Assembly: GCA_016190005.1 (NCBI GenBank)
Contig: JACPRK010000164.1
Location: 1 to 58,677 of the forward strand
Direction of reading: 5' to 3'
Length of the DNA: 58,677 bases
Source: Candidatus Wallbacteria bacterium
GTDB taxonomy: Bacteria; Muiribacteriota; UBA6191; JACPRK01
Shown: one piece after another, positions 37,172-46,567 of the stretch
Layout: every line of letters starts with the position of its first letter
Position numbering within the stretch: the stretch's first letter is position 1
Notes under the pieces: model-generated
Told to the model about the DNA's origin: nothing
The model's database searches: none
Seen by the model: only the letters and a program-made list of their open reading frames with translations
Position numbers and translations under genes: made by a program

Positions 37172-38665
37172 TTACTCGGAGCGCTCCAGCCTCTCGAGGC
37201 GCAGCCGGAAGAGGAGGATGGCGCCCAGGAAGGCGAGGAGGACGACGCCCAGGCTGACGCTGCGCAGGCGGACGCGGAAGATGATCTCCTGGACGCCGTG
37301 GCGCACGCGCTCCAGGGTCTCCTGAGACTTGGTGCGGAAGTGCTCGGCCTCGCGCTTGTCTAGCGTGTGTAGCGCGGGGACGACTTCGATCTTGGCCTGG
37401 GTGCCTTCCTTGAGAGCTTCTTCCAGCTTTGTCAGGGCAAAGCCGTAGCCGCGGGCGGCCTCCAGCTCGCGGGCAGCCACGTCCAAATTCTCGGAGGCCT
37501 TGTCGAACGATTCGCGGATCTCCTTGCCGGCCTGGTTGGCGGGGCTGCCGTCCGGATGACAGCGGATGCACGAGCTGACGAAGAGCGCCGAGCCGGGCTG
37601 CGCTATGCGGTGGTTGCCGTGGCACTCGATGCAGCCGCGGAAGCCCTTCACCGTGCGGTGCATGGAGCGGTTGTAGAACTCCTCGCTGCGGGTGTGGCAG
37701 CGGCCGCAGACCATCGCCACGTTCTTGACGCCGGGCGGAAGTGCGCCGTGGCTGCCGTGGCACGTCACACAGACCGGGGCGGCTGTGTTGCCTTTCTTGA
37801 AGAGGGCGATGCCGTGGACGCCCTCGAGGTAGTCCGCGGGCGCACGGGCGGGCAGGTTGTGCCGTTCCATGAGCGCCTCGTCGGCGTGGCAGCGGGAGCA
37901 GGTCTTGACGACGTTGGCGTGGTGCACCCGGCTGTGGGGGTCTTCCGGGTTGGCGATGTCGTGCTTGCCGTGGCAGTCGGTGCAGACGGCCGCCGTCAGA
38001 TCCTTCTTCTCCGTGACCGCCTTGCCGTGGAAGCTGGTCTTCCACTTCTTGTGCTGGTCGGTCGGGATGGCGTAGACGTTCATCTTGAGGTCGTCGCCGT
38101 GGCATCGGTCGCAGGTGGCCGGCACGTTGGAGCGGTGGGTCCGCGCGCGCGGGTCCTTGCTCGACAGCACGTCGTGGGTCCCGTGGCAGTCCGTGCAGAC
38201 CGCGGCCGTCGTGTCGCCCTCGACCAGTACCTTCTTGCCGTGGAAGCTGGCCCGGTACTGCTCGTACTGGTTGGTCGGCAACCCGCTCGGTGCCATCTTC
38301 TTCTTGTCTGCGTGGCACTTCGCGCAGAAGGCCGGGATGTCGGCGCGGCCCGGGCGGCCCACGTAGCCCTTCGCCGGAGACATCGAGTCCTCCTGGACGA
38401 TCTCGTTCGGATCGCCACCGTGGCAATCGTGGCAAGCGACCCCCTTCGTCCCGTGGATGGAGCCGAGGAAGGTAGTGGTCTCCTTCTCGTGGCATTCGGC
38501 GCAGGAGCCGAGCTTGGCTACAAGCTCCGCTGTGGCCACTGCGGTCGGCGCCGCCGATGCCGTCGCCGTCGAGGCTGGCGTCGCGGGGGTCTGAGCGGCA
38601 GCGCCCGCCGCAGTCGCCAGCGCCAGCGACAGGACCAGAGAGGTGTTTCGCACGAGTGGGGTCAC
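37172..38665 (-). CDS. 11-heme membrane-anchored cytochrome c
   Basis: This 497-residue protein has a signal peptide (about 1-27), eleven CxxCH motifs (repeating units of about 40 residues such as AVCTDCHGTHD and AVCTDCHGKHD) and a C-terminal membrane helix (VSLGVVLLAFLGAILLFRLR). It starts with GTG overlapping the cytochrome b stop (GTGA); a longer upstream frame is not coding. It is the third gene of a Rieske/cytochrome b operon, so it probably replaces cytochrome c1 and carries electrons from quinol to other multiheme proteins. The REP copy follows immediately. Confidence 0.85.
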   Translation of the reverse strand: MTPLVRNTSLVLSLALATAAGAAAQTPATPASTATASAAPTAVATAELVAKLGSCAECHEKETTTFLGSIHGTKGVACHDCHGGDPNEIVQEDSMSPAKGYVGRPGRADIPAFCAKCHADKKKMAPSGLPTNQYEQYRASFHGKKVLVEGDTTAAVCTDCHGTHDVLSSKDPRARTHRSNVPATCDRCHGDDLKMNVYAIPTDQHKKWKTSFHGKAVTEKKDLTAAVCTDCHGKHDIANPEDPHSRVHHANVVKTCSRCHADEALMERHNLPARAPADYLEGVHGIALFKKGNTAAPVCVTCHGSHGALPPGVKNVAMVCGRCHTRSEEFYNRSMHRTVKGFRGCIECHGNHRIAQPGSALFVSSCIRCHPDGSPANQAGKEIRESFDKASENLDVAARELEAARGYGFALTKLEEALKEGTQAKIEVVPALHTLDKREAEHFRTKSQETLERVRHGVQEIIFRVRLRSVSLGVVLLAFLGAILLFRLRLERLERSE

Positions 38666-39858
38666 GGCTTCTTCACGACCTCGGGAATGCCCAGGATGTC
38701 GAACTTGAAGTGCGTTCCCAGGATGGTGTGCTCGGTCTCGCAGATGAAGCCGAGCACCGTCATGGCCAGCACGAAGGCGAGCGCGAGGAACCCGATCCCG
38801 AGGATGAGCTTGCGCTTGGCGGGCCGGCGTTCGTCGCCGCGGTCCAGGAAGGGGAACAGCGCCAGCAGGGCGAAGAACAGGCCTGACGAAAGGATGCCAA
38901 CGACCTTCCCGGAGACCGCTCCCATCTGCTGGGGGAAGTACTTGATGTATTGGTAGGTCCAGAGGAAGTACCACTCGGGCTTGACGCCTTCGGGCGTGAC
39001 GAGCGGGTCGGCCTTTTCGTGAAGCTTCCAGGGGCAGACCACCACCAAGAAGTAGATGATGGCCAGCGTGCAGTAGATGGAGACCGCGTCCTTCAGCACG
39101 TGGTGCGGGAAGAAGGGGACCTTGCGGCTATCCTCCCGGCCTGGCAGGGGAGTGATTCCGTGGAGGCGCATCATCGCCAGATGGATGAAGACTAGCGAGA
39201 CCGTGATGGCCGGAAGCACCAGCGTGTGGATGGCGTAGAAGCGGCCGAGCGTGGCCCCCGTGATCTCCTCGCCTCCGCGCATCGCCTTGAGGATGTAGGC
39301 GCCCACGACCGGGACTGCGCCCGGAATCTCGGTGCCGACCTTGCTGGCCCAGTAGGAGAGCTGGTCCCACGGCAGAAGGTACCCGGTGAAGCCGAACGTG
39401 AGAGTGAGGAGGAACAGGCAGAAGCCTACGAGCCAGTTCAGCTCGCGAGGCTTCTTGTAGGAGCCGTACCACCAGACGCGGGCCATGTGGAGGCAGAGCG
39501 CCAGGATCATCAGGTTGGCGCCCCAGGCATGGAGCTGGCGAACCAACCACCCGAAGGTCACCTCTTCCTCGATGAAGCGCACGCTCTCGTAGGCCTCTGA
39601 TACGGCAGGCCGGTAATAGAGCGCCAGCAGCACTCCCGTCACGAGCTGGTTGACGAACAGAAACAGCGACACCGAGCCGAGTGTGTAGGCCCAGTTCAGA
39701 TCGAACGGAACGGGCTTGGACGAGAGGAACACGGTAAGGCTGAGGAGCCGCGTGCGCTCTTCGACGAACCGAAGCACTGCCTTCGTGGTGCGCCTGCAGA
39801 GACCGTCGGCCGGATCGGCCGCGAGCATATCGAGAACGCTCGGTTGGTCCGATTCCAT
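38662..39858 (-). CDS. Cytochrome b of second Rieske/b complex
   Basis: This 398-residue protein is a full-length cytochrome b. Heme histidines are in HAWGANLMILALCLH and HTLVLPAITVSLVFIH. The quinol motif PEWYF and DQLSYWASKVGTE match b6-type sequences. About eight helices are predicted. The start at 39858 is an ATG one base after the Rieske stop; a TTG at 39867 is an alternative. It overlaps the downstream 11-heme gene by four bases. It is a paralogue of the cytochrome b at 29253, with longer N- and C-termini. Confidence 0.93.
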   Translation of the reverse strand: MESDQPSVLDMLAADPADGLCRRTTKAVLRFVEERTRLLSLTVFLSSKPVPFDLNWAYTLGSVSLFLFVNQLVTGVLLALYYRPAVSEAYESVRFIEEEVTFGWLVRQLHAWGANLMILALCLHMARVWWYGSYKKPRELNWLVGFCLFLLTLTFGFTGYLLPWDQLSYWASKVGTEIPGAVPVVGAYILKAMRGGEEITGATLGRFYAIHTLVLPAITVSLVFIHLAMMRLHGITPLPGREDSRKVPFFPHHVLKDAVSIYCTLAIIYFLVVVCPWKLHEKADPLVTPEGVKPEWYFLWTYQYIKYFPQQMGAVSGKVVGILSSGLFFALLALFPFLDRGDERRPAKRKLILGIGFLALAFVLAMTVLGFICETEHTILGTHFKFDILGIPEVVKKP

Positions 39859-39859
39859 C

Positions 39860-40309
39860 TCAGCCAAGGTAGATACCGTCCTTTGCCTGCGTCACGGGCA
39901 CCGATGAAAGCGGGGCCGGCGAGGGGCCGCCCAGCACGTTGCCGCGGAGGTCGAAGGTGGCCCCGTGGCAGGGGCAGAAGATTCGGGAGTCGGCTTCGTT
40001 CCACTTCACCGCGCACCCCAGATGCGGACACGCTGCCATCAGCGCAATGAGGCGCTCCCCCGCGTTGACCACGAGCACCGGCTTGCCGTCCATCAGGACC
40101 GCCTTGGCCTTGCCTGGCGGGATCTCGTCGGACTCGGCGACCTTCACGCGCTGGCCGGCTCGCTTTGTGACCTCCGCGGGCGGCCAGACGTACGCCAGGG
40201 CCGGCAGGCTGATCCCGACCGCAGTCAATCCGGCGGTCGCCGCGATCGCCAGGTCGAGGAACTCCTTGCGCTTGATGCCTCCGTCGCCGCCAGCAGGGTT
40301 GTCGCTCAC
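39860..40309 (-). CDS. Rieske iron-sulfur protein of second complex
   Basis: This protein of about 149 residues has a hydrophobic anchor (IAATAGLTAVGISLPALAYV) and the 2Fe-2S motifs CPHLGC and CPCHG. The start is uncertain: GTG at 40309 gives MSDNPAGGDG, while a TTG at 40360 adds 17 residues, and neither has a clear ribosome site. It is followed at once by cytochrome b and the 11-heme cytochrome, and preceded by a 15-heme NapC/NirT-like gene on the same strand. Confidence 0.88.
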   Translation of the reverse strand: MSDNPAGGDGGIKRKEFLDLAIAATAGLTAVGISLPALAYVWPPAEVTKRAGQRVKVAESDEIPPGKAKAVLMDGKPVLVVNAGERLIALMAACPHLGCAVKWNEADSRIFCPCHGATFDLRGNVLGGPSPAPLSSVPVTQAKDGIYLG

Positions 40310-40486
40310 GGGTGCGGAGCGACGCAATCCAGAGGCCAGATCGCTTCCAGGCCGCTCCAATGCGCCATCTCGTGAGTCCCGTCACAAAGCTCGGGGTGTC
40401 GCGAGTCGCCTTTTCGAGTCCCTTCGGACCGAATGTCCCGGCCTGCGAGTCCCTTCCGGACACCTCCGCATGTCCGCCCGGCCAGG

Positions 40487-40528
40487 AAGTGAGGAGTGAG
40501 CCTCAAGCCTCAAGCCTCAAAAACTCAC
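40487..40528. repeat. Heptamer array ending the 15-heme gene (6 units)
   Basis: Plus-strand units are AAGTGAG, GAGTGAG, CCTCAAG, CCTCAAG, CCTCAAA and AACTCAC. On the coding (minus) strand the gene's TGA stop (40525-40527) is followed by further TGAs in 7-bp register. The rest of the gap to the Rieske gene shows nothing. Confidence 0.75.
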
Positions 40529-42168
40529 TTCTGTGGCGGGAAGGCGTGACAGCCCTGGCAGTCCTCCACCGTCGCGATCATCTTGCCGTGATTGGCCTCG
40601 GCGCTCTTGTGGCATTGCGAGCATTGCATGCCGTTGTCGGTCACGTGCAGCCTGTGCGAGAACGGATGGCCTTGCCACGGAACCGTCCCCTTGCCCACCG
40701 TGAAGTGACAGTCGACGCACTTGGTGTCCGACTGATCGGTGAGTGTCTCGATCTCCATCGACGTCAAAGGAGGCGTCGGCGCGATCGACTCCACCGACTT
40801 CTTGAGACTGGCGTTGGCCTCCAGAAGCAGCTTGCGCGCCAGCTTCACGTTGTGGATACCCGCGCCGTCCTCGAGCTGGCTGGCAACCCAGTTGGCCTTG
40901 CTGACCGCCTCCTGCACGCCAGTCGCCAGCGGTCGCGCCGGCACGGATTCCCAGATGGTGCGAACGTTGGTCCTCAGCGCTTCGCGCCCTTCCGCCAGGG
41001 CGTCCTTCCACTCCTTGAAGAAGCGCCCGATACGGGCCGAGTGGCAACGGCGGCAGGAGGTTTCGTCGGGCTTGCCGCCCTTCTTCACTTCGTGGCACGC
41101 CCGGCACTCGATCCCGGACTTGAACATCGGCGAGGGTTCGTTCTTCCCGTCGATCTTGCCTGCGTAGAGTGCTGCGTTGGTGTCGTGCATCTGCACGTGG
41201 CACGCGCTGCAGTCGTCCCTGGATCTCACCAGGTCCATGGCGCGGCGCTCGTGGCTGATCTCGTTGTGGCAGCGCAGGCAGTAGACGCCCTTTCCGCTCA
41301 CGTGGACCTTGTGGACGGTCTCGACCTCCGACATCCTCTTGTAGATGTCGGGATCGGCGTGGCAGCCCTGGCAGCGGATCTTCAGCACCCGTCCGTTGCC
41401 GTCGACCACTCCGGAGTGGCAGAAGTTGCACTGCACGCCCTTGGCGACCAGGTCCTTGTGGGCGATCGGCGCGTCCTGGAACTCGATCTTCTTATCCGGC
41501 GCGTCGTGGCAGGTCGTGCAGGCAGCCATCTTGGGAAGCTGCCCCGAGGCCGTCGGCTTGAAGTGGCAGAGATAACAGGTCTGTTTGGCCACGGAGATGT
41601 GGTTGGTGGTCTCCAGCTGTGTATGGCAGGTCGTGCACTTTAGGTTCTTGTCTCGAACGGCACCGTTGATGTGCGGCCGGTGGTCGAACTTGAACTTGCC
41701 CTTGGTGATGACCTTGGCCAGCGACTCCTTCTTGTGGCAGGCCGTGCAGTTCTCGTCCATCACCTCGGCCCAAGGCCGCGTGCCGTAGGTGCGCGTCACG
41801 TAGCGGGCCAGCTGCGAGAGCGCTTGCCACTTGCCCTTGATGGTCCCGGCCACGCCCGGTGGCAGGTGGCACGTCACGCAGTTGACGTCCTTGTGGGCCG
41901 AGTTCTTCCATGAGTTGTAGTACGGCTCCATGATGTGGCAGCTGTTGCAGAATCCCGGAGTAGACGTGGCATGGATGCTGACCGGGATCATGGCGATCAC
42001 GACAATCAGTGCGAATGGCAGCAGCCGGATCGCTAGCCAGACGAAAGCCTCCAGCCTTCGATTCCTGCCGTTACCGGCTGCGTCCGCGGAGGCTGGTGTC
42101 GGGGTGACCTCGGAGGCCTGGGCAGCTGTCTCTTCTTTTTGAGGGGGCGGGGTCCTGTTCTCTGTCAC
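40525..42168 (-). CDS. 15-heme NapC/NirT-type membrane cytochrome
   Basis: This protein of about 547 residues has one N-terminal membrane helix (about 41-63) leading into a NapC/NirT-like start (FCNSCHIMEPYYNSWKNSAH, CVTCHLPPG) with fifteen CxxCH motifs in all. NapC/NirT proteins oxidise quinol, and this one extends into a long cytochrome chain. The start used here is GTG at 42168, which has GGAG ten bases upstream; a GTG at 42225 without a ribosome site would add 19 residues. It lies 90 bp downstream of the EAL-NACHT gene and 215 bp upstream of the Rieske/b/11-heme genes on the same strand. Confidence 0.85.
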   Translation of the reverse strand: MTENRTPPPQKEETAAQASEVTPTPASADAAGNGRNRRLEAFVWLAIRLLPFALIVVIAMIPVSIHATSTPGFCNSCHIMEPYYNSWKNSAHKDVNCVTCHLPPGVAGTIKGKWQALSQLARYVTRTYGTRPWAEVMDENCTACHKKESLAKVITKGKFKFDHRPHINGAVRDKNLKCTTCHTQLETTNHISVAKQTCYLCHFKPTASGQLPKMAACTTCHDAPDKKIEFQDAPIAHKDLVAKGVQCNFCHSGVVDGNGRVLKIRCQGCHADPDIYKRMSEVETVHKVHVSGKGVYCLRCHNEISHERRAMDLVRSRDDCSACHVQMHDTNAALYAGKIDGKNEPSPMFKSGIECRACHEVKKGGKPDETSCRRCHSARIGRFFKEWKDALAEGREALRTNVRTIWESVPARPLATGVQEAVSKANWVASQLEDGAGIHNVKLARKLLLEANASLKKSVESIAPTPPLTSMEIETLTDQSDTKCVDCHFTVGKGTVPWQGHPFSHRLHVTDNGMQCSQCHKSAEANHGKMIATVEDCQGCHAFPPQK

Positions 42169-42258
42169 GTGGGGTGGGCTCCAATCCCCGGCGTCCCCCT
42201 GAGGGCCGGGCTTCGAGTCACGCACTCCGCAATGTGCGTACCAGTCACCGCAAACGCG

Positions 42259-45228
42259 TCAGGAGTCTGCCTGCTCGGAGCCTTCGGCGAGGCTGGCCAG
42301 GAACAGCCGGGCGCCCTCCGAGAGCGCCGGTCCCTCCAGCACTTCCGTGACGCCGTCCCGCACGGCGGCGGCCAGACGGCGCGCCAGGAAGAACTCCGCG
42401 AGCGCGGCGTGTGCGAACCGGAGCGCCCCGGTGTCGTCATGGGTCAAGAAGGCTGCACTGCGGATGTCGGCCATGGCCGCCCTGGCCGGATCGGCCGGCG
42501 GCGCGCCTCCATAGAACGCATTCACCTCGGCGATCACCAGTCTCTGCGCCGCTTCAGGCGACAGCGCCCAGGATCCGCCGTGCCAGCACGCGAGTGCCAG
42601 CGATTCCATCACCGCCAGCTTCAGCTGCGGAACCAGCACGCTCTTTTCCTCGTCCCTGGCCATCCAGGCTGACGCAAACGCCTCGAAGACCGGTCCGCAC
42701 GCCAGCTTGCCGCGGCGCTCCAGCAACTGCTCGAGCTCCCGGCCCCTGCCGGCCAACCACCTCAGCGCTACCGGCCGGCTCGCCAGGTCATCGAGTCCTG
42801 GGACCGCCGCGACCAGCCGCTCGATCCGTTCGACGTCGCCCGGCGGCATCGTCCGCGCCAAGAGGGCCGCCCGCTCTTGCCTCGCCAGCGGCAGCAACTC
42901 CACGATTCGAGCGTCTGCCCCTCCCACGCGCCCCGACGCGGCCAGCTCCTCTACGCGCGTCTCGCGCAAGAGCGCCGCTCCGTCGGCGAACACCGACAGC
43001 CGCGACGTCACCAGCACCTTCGACGCCGGTCCGACCGAGGAATGCAGCACGCGCCGGAACCGGTGGAGCCCGCCCTTCTCGGCCAGGTGGCCCGCCTTCT
43101 CGTCGAGCCCATCGATCACGAGCAGCACCGACCCCGCTCGAATCGCGTGCGCCAGGTGCCGCCAGTCGGTCTCGGAGAGCTGCACGTGCGCCGCTCCCGA
43201 GCGCAGCACGTCCTCCAGGTTGCCCGTCCGCGCGACGGCCTCGGGAACCTCCTTGAGATCGATGTAGAGCGGCGGCCGGCCGCGGCCCGTGCGCGCGATT
43301 TTCTGGCGCACCTGCTGGCAGAAGGTTCGCGCTACGAACGTCTTCCCTGAGCCGTAGCCGCCGAGGAGGTAGGCGATCGGTACGGCGGGCTCGTCGGCCC
43401 ACGACATCAGCGTCTCCACGGCCGGACCGCTGCTCTGGCGCTCCAGGTGGCCCCGCGCCTGATAGTAGCTCTGGGCCGAGAATCGCCAGAGCCCCCGGCC
43501 GACCAGCCGCTCCTCGTCGGTTGGCGGGCAGACTGCCGCCGCCAGTTCCCTCGCCAGGAAGTCCCCCAGGCGGATCGCGTTCGGCCCGGCGGCGGGCGCT
43601 TTCTTGCCTTTCTTTCCCCCGGCCGCACGGCCTCGCCGGCTCGGGCCGCGCTCCGGCGGTGCTGCAGGTGCATCCGGGACCACCAGCTCGCGGCCTGGCC
43701 CCACGGCGGCCTCGACTCCTCGAGTTGCGGCCAGGACGACCCGGCGGTCGTCGAAGGTGAGCTCGAAGAGACCCGAGCCGGCAGGAAGCTCGCGTCTTCG
43801 GGCGGCCTGTCTTCCCCTGGCGCGCAAAGCGTCCTCGATTGCGCCGAGGAAGTCGCGGGGGGTTGGCGCCCGGGCGGACGGGGGCGCATCAGCGGCGCCG
43901 GTGTCGGTGTCCTGCAGGGGCAGGGCGTACTGGCCCTGCCACCCGAAGCCGGCGGGGACATGCAGGAACGGTTTCCAATCGGAGTCGAGGGCGCAACCGA
44001 ATCCTTGAGCGTAGATCTGCACGCCACGCGGGACGCGGCCGGCCTCGAGCCCCTGCTCGAAGATGTCCTTGACTAGCTCGAAGTCCTCGACGCCCTCGAG
44101 CACGTGAGGCTTGCCGGACAGGTGGTGCTTGAGCAGATCGGCCAGTCCGGCTGCCGGGTCGTCGGGCAGACGGTGGAGGACGTCCTGGACGTAACGGTGG
44201 GAGAGCTTGGTAAAGGAGGCGTACGTGCCCAGGCGGGCGACCGTGAGGAGGTGGTGGTCGTTGACGTCGTCGACGGCGAACTTGAGATCGCGGAACTCTC
44301 GCAGGAGGTGACCGAGCGCGCGAACCTCGGGCAGCCGGAACTTCTCGGTCATCTCGAAGCAAAGCGCGCTGCGCTCCTCTTCGTCGAAGCGCCGCAGGAT
44401 GGCTCGCGCCAGCCGGAACTTGTCCGCCAGGAGCGGGGGCGAGAGGTTCAAGCTGTAGTAAACGCCCGAGTAGCGCGGCAAGTACCGGGTGCGGCGGCGC
44501 AGCTCCTGGACGGTGAGCATCTGGATGAGCAGCAGCACCGCGTCGAGCAGCTCCAGCGAGACTCCCAGGGCCTTGGCCTGGCGCATCAGCTCGCCGTAGA
44601 CCTCGCCACGGCCGCCGCTGGCGAGCAGCTCGAAGCCTCGGACGCAGGCGACGCAACCCGGCGGAATGACCTGCACCATCGGCATGAAGCGCGACGAGAG
44701 CGAGGCGAGGAAGGCGCGGGCCTCCTCCGGGAACGCGTGCCAGACCTCGGGAAGCTCGGACTCGCCGAACTCGACAACCTCGGCGGGGAAAGTGAGGAGG
44801 GTGGCGGGCATGCGGCCGCGAATTCGAGCCGAGAAGAGCTCTGCTGAGTAGCCGGCGCGTTCGGGCTCGGGATGCGCGGCGACCTGGGCGATGACGCGCT
44901 CCAACGGCGAGCGGTCGGATTCGAACCAGACCTCTTTTGCCTCGGGGTCGCTGTTGTCGGAGGGGGAGCAGAGGACGACTCCGCTGGCGGACGCGTTGAA
45001 GCGCCGCTTGAGCTGGTGAAAGCGATTGAGGGCCGTCTTGCGGTCGACCGTGGGCCAAAGCAGGGCCAGCAGAGCGGCGAGGCGCAGGACTGGCGCGGAG
45101 CGGAAGGCCACGCCCAGGGGGACGAGGGCGTCGCGGTCGACGCGAGTAAGGCCGGAGCCCTTGCGGGCCGCCTTCAGGAGCGCGTCGTCGATCTGGGGGC
45201 TGAAGGCGATGGCGTCGCGTCGGGGCAC
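42259..45228 (-). CDS. EAL-like domain fused to NACHT NTPase
   Basis: This 989-residue cytosolic protein has an N-terminal region of no known family (1-190), then an EAL-type domain (about 195-415). The expected c-di-GMP phosphodiesterase residues are present in order and near-canonical spacing: E200 (FELLAS), N261 (NLS), E292 (EMTE), D320-D321, K341, E378 (LEGVE), Q408. The DDFG loop is degenerate (DDVND). A basic linker (about 520-550) leads to a NACHT domain with Walker A GGYGSGKT (623-630), Walker B LLVIDGLDE (702-710) and TSR sensor (741-743). A helical arm with FAHAALAEFFLARRLA (938-953) ends it. The start is GTG. An ADP-ribosylglycohydrolase gene is upstream. A role in signalling or phage defence is inference. 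Confidence 0.88.
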   Translation of the reverse strand: MPRRDAIAFSPQIDDALLKAARKGSGLTRVDRDALVPLGVAFRSAPVLRLAALLALLWPTVDRKTALNRFHQLKRRFNASASGVVLCSPSDNSDPEAKEVWFESDRSPLERVIAQVAAHPEPERAGYSAELFSARIRGRMPATLLTFPAEVVEFGESELPEVWHAFPEEARAFLASLSSRFMPMVQVIPPGCVACVRGFELLASGGRGEVYGELMRQAKALGVSLELLDAVLLLIQMLTVQELRRRTRYLPRYSGVYYSLNLSPPLLADKFRLARAILRRFDEEERSALCFEMTEKFRLPEVRALGHLLREFRDLKFAVDDVNDHHLLTVARLGTYASFTKLSHRYVQDVLHRLPDDPAAGLADLLKHHLSGKPHVLEGVEDFELVKDIFEQGLEAGRVPRGVQIYAQGFGCALDSDWKPFLHVPAGFGWQGQYALPLQDTDTGAADAPPSARAPTPRDFLGAIEDALRARGRQAARRRELPAGSGLFELTFDDRRVVLAATRGVEAAVGPGRELVVPDAPAAPPERGPSRRGRAAGGKKGKKAPAAGPNAIRLGDFLARELAAAVCPPTDEERLVGRGLWRFSAQSYYQARGHLERQSSGPAVETLMSWADEPAVPIAYLLGGYGSGKTFVARTFCQQVRQKIARTGRGRPPLYIDLKEVPEAVARTGNLEDVLRSGAAHVQLSETDWRHLAHAIRAGSVLLVIDGLDEKAGHLAEKGGLHRFRRVLHSSVGPASKVLVTSRLSVFADGAALLRETRVEELAASGRVGGADARIVELLPLARQERAALLARTMPPGDVERIERLVAAVPGLDDLASRPVALRWLAGRGRELEQLLERRGKLACGPVFEAFASAWMARDEEKSVLVPQLKLAVMESLALACWHGGSWALSPEAAQRLVIAEVNAFYGGAPPADPARAAMADIRSAAFLTHDDTGALRFAHAALAEFFLARRLAAAVRDGVTEVLEGPALSEGARLFLASLAEGSEQADS

Positions 45229-45300
45229 GCTAGACCCGCAACCTCTCCTGGAGAAGCCAGGGCTTGGAGGAACGGGTCGCAGGCCGCATGATCGCGGGGG

Positions 45301-45329
45301 AGGATATCACGGGTTCTCGGGACCGGCAA
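45301..45329 (-). promoter_or_regulatory. Sigma-70-type promoter for EAL-NACHT gene
   Basis: On the minus strand TTGCCG and TATCCT are separated by 17 bp, each matching four of six consensus bases, with the start codon about 73 bp downstream. It suggests the gene has its own promoter separate from the glycohydrolase gene. Confidence 0.45.
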
Positions 45330-45395
45330 CTCGAATTTCAAATGCATTTCATCCTTCTGGGGCCCAGGATTTGTCGATGTCGCCGAGTACCGGGC

Positions 45396-46427
45396 TCACT
45401 CGCCTGCCGGCCCGGCTTCTGCCAGCGCCGAGGCGAGCTCGAGGAGGTCGGTGGCCCAGAGCCGCTGCGGACGCGGTCTTCGAACGTCGGGCAGGCCCGC
45501 CTCGGGGCGGCAGGAGAGCACCGCCTGCGACCAGGATGCCGGAAGCGAAGAGATCCCATGGACCGCGCCCGAGAGCGCGCCCGCGATCGCCGCGTTGGTA
45601 TCCGTATCGCCCCCGAGCGACACCGTCCTGCGGATCGCCTCGCCTGCGTCCGGGGCGTGCAGCAACTGGTAAAAGGCGTTCTGGAATGCGATCCGGACCC
45701 AACCCATCCGGTGACTGGGATCGCTCGGCGGAGCGCCGGCGGCTTCGCGCATCAGCTTGGCCAGGCCCAGATCGCGGCTTTCCTTCTCGCACCAGGCCAG
45801 CGCGACGCCGTACACGCGTTCGGCCGGACCGCCGTGCGCAATCGCGTCGCCGATCGCCAACACGAAGGTGGCGCAGGCCTCCTGGCAAAGCGGGTGCGGG
45901 TGAGTCAGCTCGCTGTCGGTTCGCGCCCAGTGGACGACTTGCGCCGGTGAGGCCCTCCAGCCGAGGATGCCGAGCGGGGAGCAGCGCATGAGGCTTCCGT
46001 TTGCTTGGGAGCCTCGGGACGCCGCGTGGCGGGCCGCCCGGGCGGGCGCTTTGGGATCGGCAGCGGCGGCCGAAAGTGCCTGACGGGTCGTTTGACCCAT
46101 GTCGTAGGGCCCGGTCGAGTACCAGTACGCGTAGGCCGCCGCGGCGGCGTCGGCGTCGTAGGTGCCGCGCACCACCAGTGAGCGCGCTAGCAGGATCGCC
46201 AGCTCCGAATCGTCCGTGGGTTGCCCGGGTAGCGTCGACCAGACTGGGCTCACGGCCATTTCCCGCACGCCGCCAGGATGGCTCCGCGCGATCTCTTCCG
46301 CGCTGCGGAACTCCACCAAGCTGCCGAGCGCGTCGCCCGCCACCTGTCCCATCAGGCATCCCTGCGCCCGGGACAGCACCGCAGCGTCAGCCCGTGGGCT
46401 TGCCGGTGAATCGGTGCGCGCTGCCAT
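45396..46427 (-). CDS. ADP-ribosylglycohydrolase (ARH/DraG family)
   Basis: This 343-residue enzyme has the family hallmarks: GCLMGQVAGDALGSLVEF at the N-terminus, GQPTDDSE (metal-binding), ANGSLMRCSPLG and the C-terminal GGDTDTNAAIAGAL motif. It removes ADP-ribose from proteins, nucleic acids or small molecules. The start (ATG 46427) lacks a clear ribosome site. It is in the same direction as the EAL-NACHT gene, 167 bp upstream of it. Substrate is unknown. Confidence 0.92.
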   Translation of the reverse strand: MAARTDSPASPRADAAVLSRAQGCLMGQVAGDALGSLVEFRSAEEIARSHPGGVREMAVSPVWSTLPGQPTDDSELAILLARSLVVRGTYDADAAAAAYAYWYSTGPYDMGQTTRQALSAAAADPKAPARAARHAASRGSQANGSLMRCSPLGILGWRASPAQVVHWARTDSELTHPHPLCQEACATFVLAIGDAIAHGGPAERVYGVALAWCEKESRDLGLAKLMREAAGAPPSDPSHRMGWVRIAFQNAFYQLLHAPDAGEAIRRTVSLGGDTDTNAAIAGALSGAVHGISSLPASWSQAVLSCRPEAGLPDVRRPRPQRLWATDLLELASALAEAGPAGE

Positions 46428-46567
46428 AGCTGGCTACCGCCGGATCCGGCCGGTGTCGAGGAACTTCTCCAGCAGCGCGGCCCTGGCGCTGGCGTAGGGT
46501 GTCTGGGACGTCTCGGGTGTGGAGTGCACAGGTTCGCTTTCGGTCCCGCTGCCTCGCAGCTTTTTCG

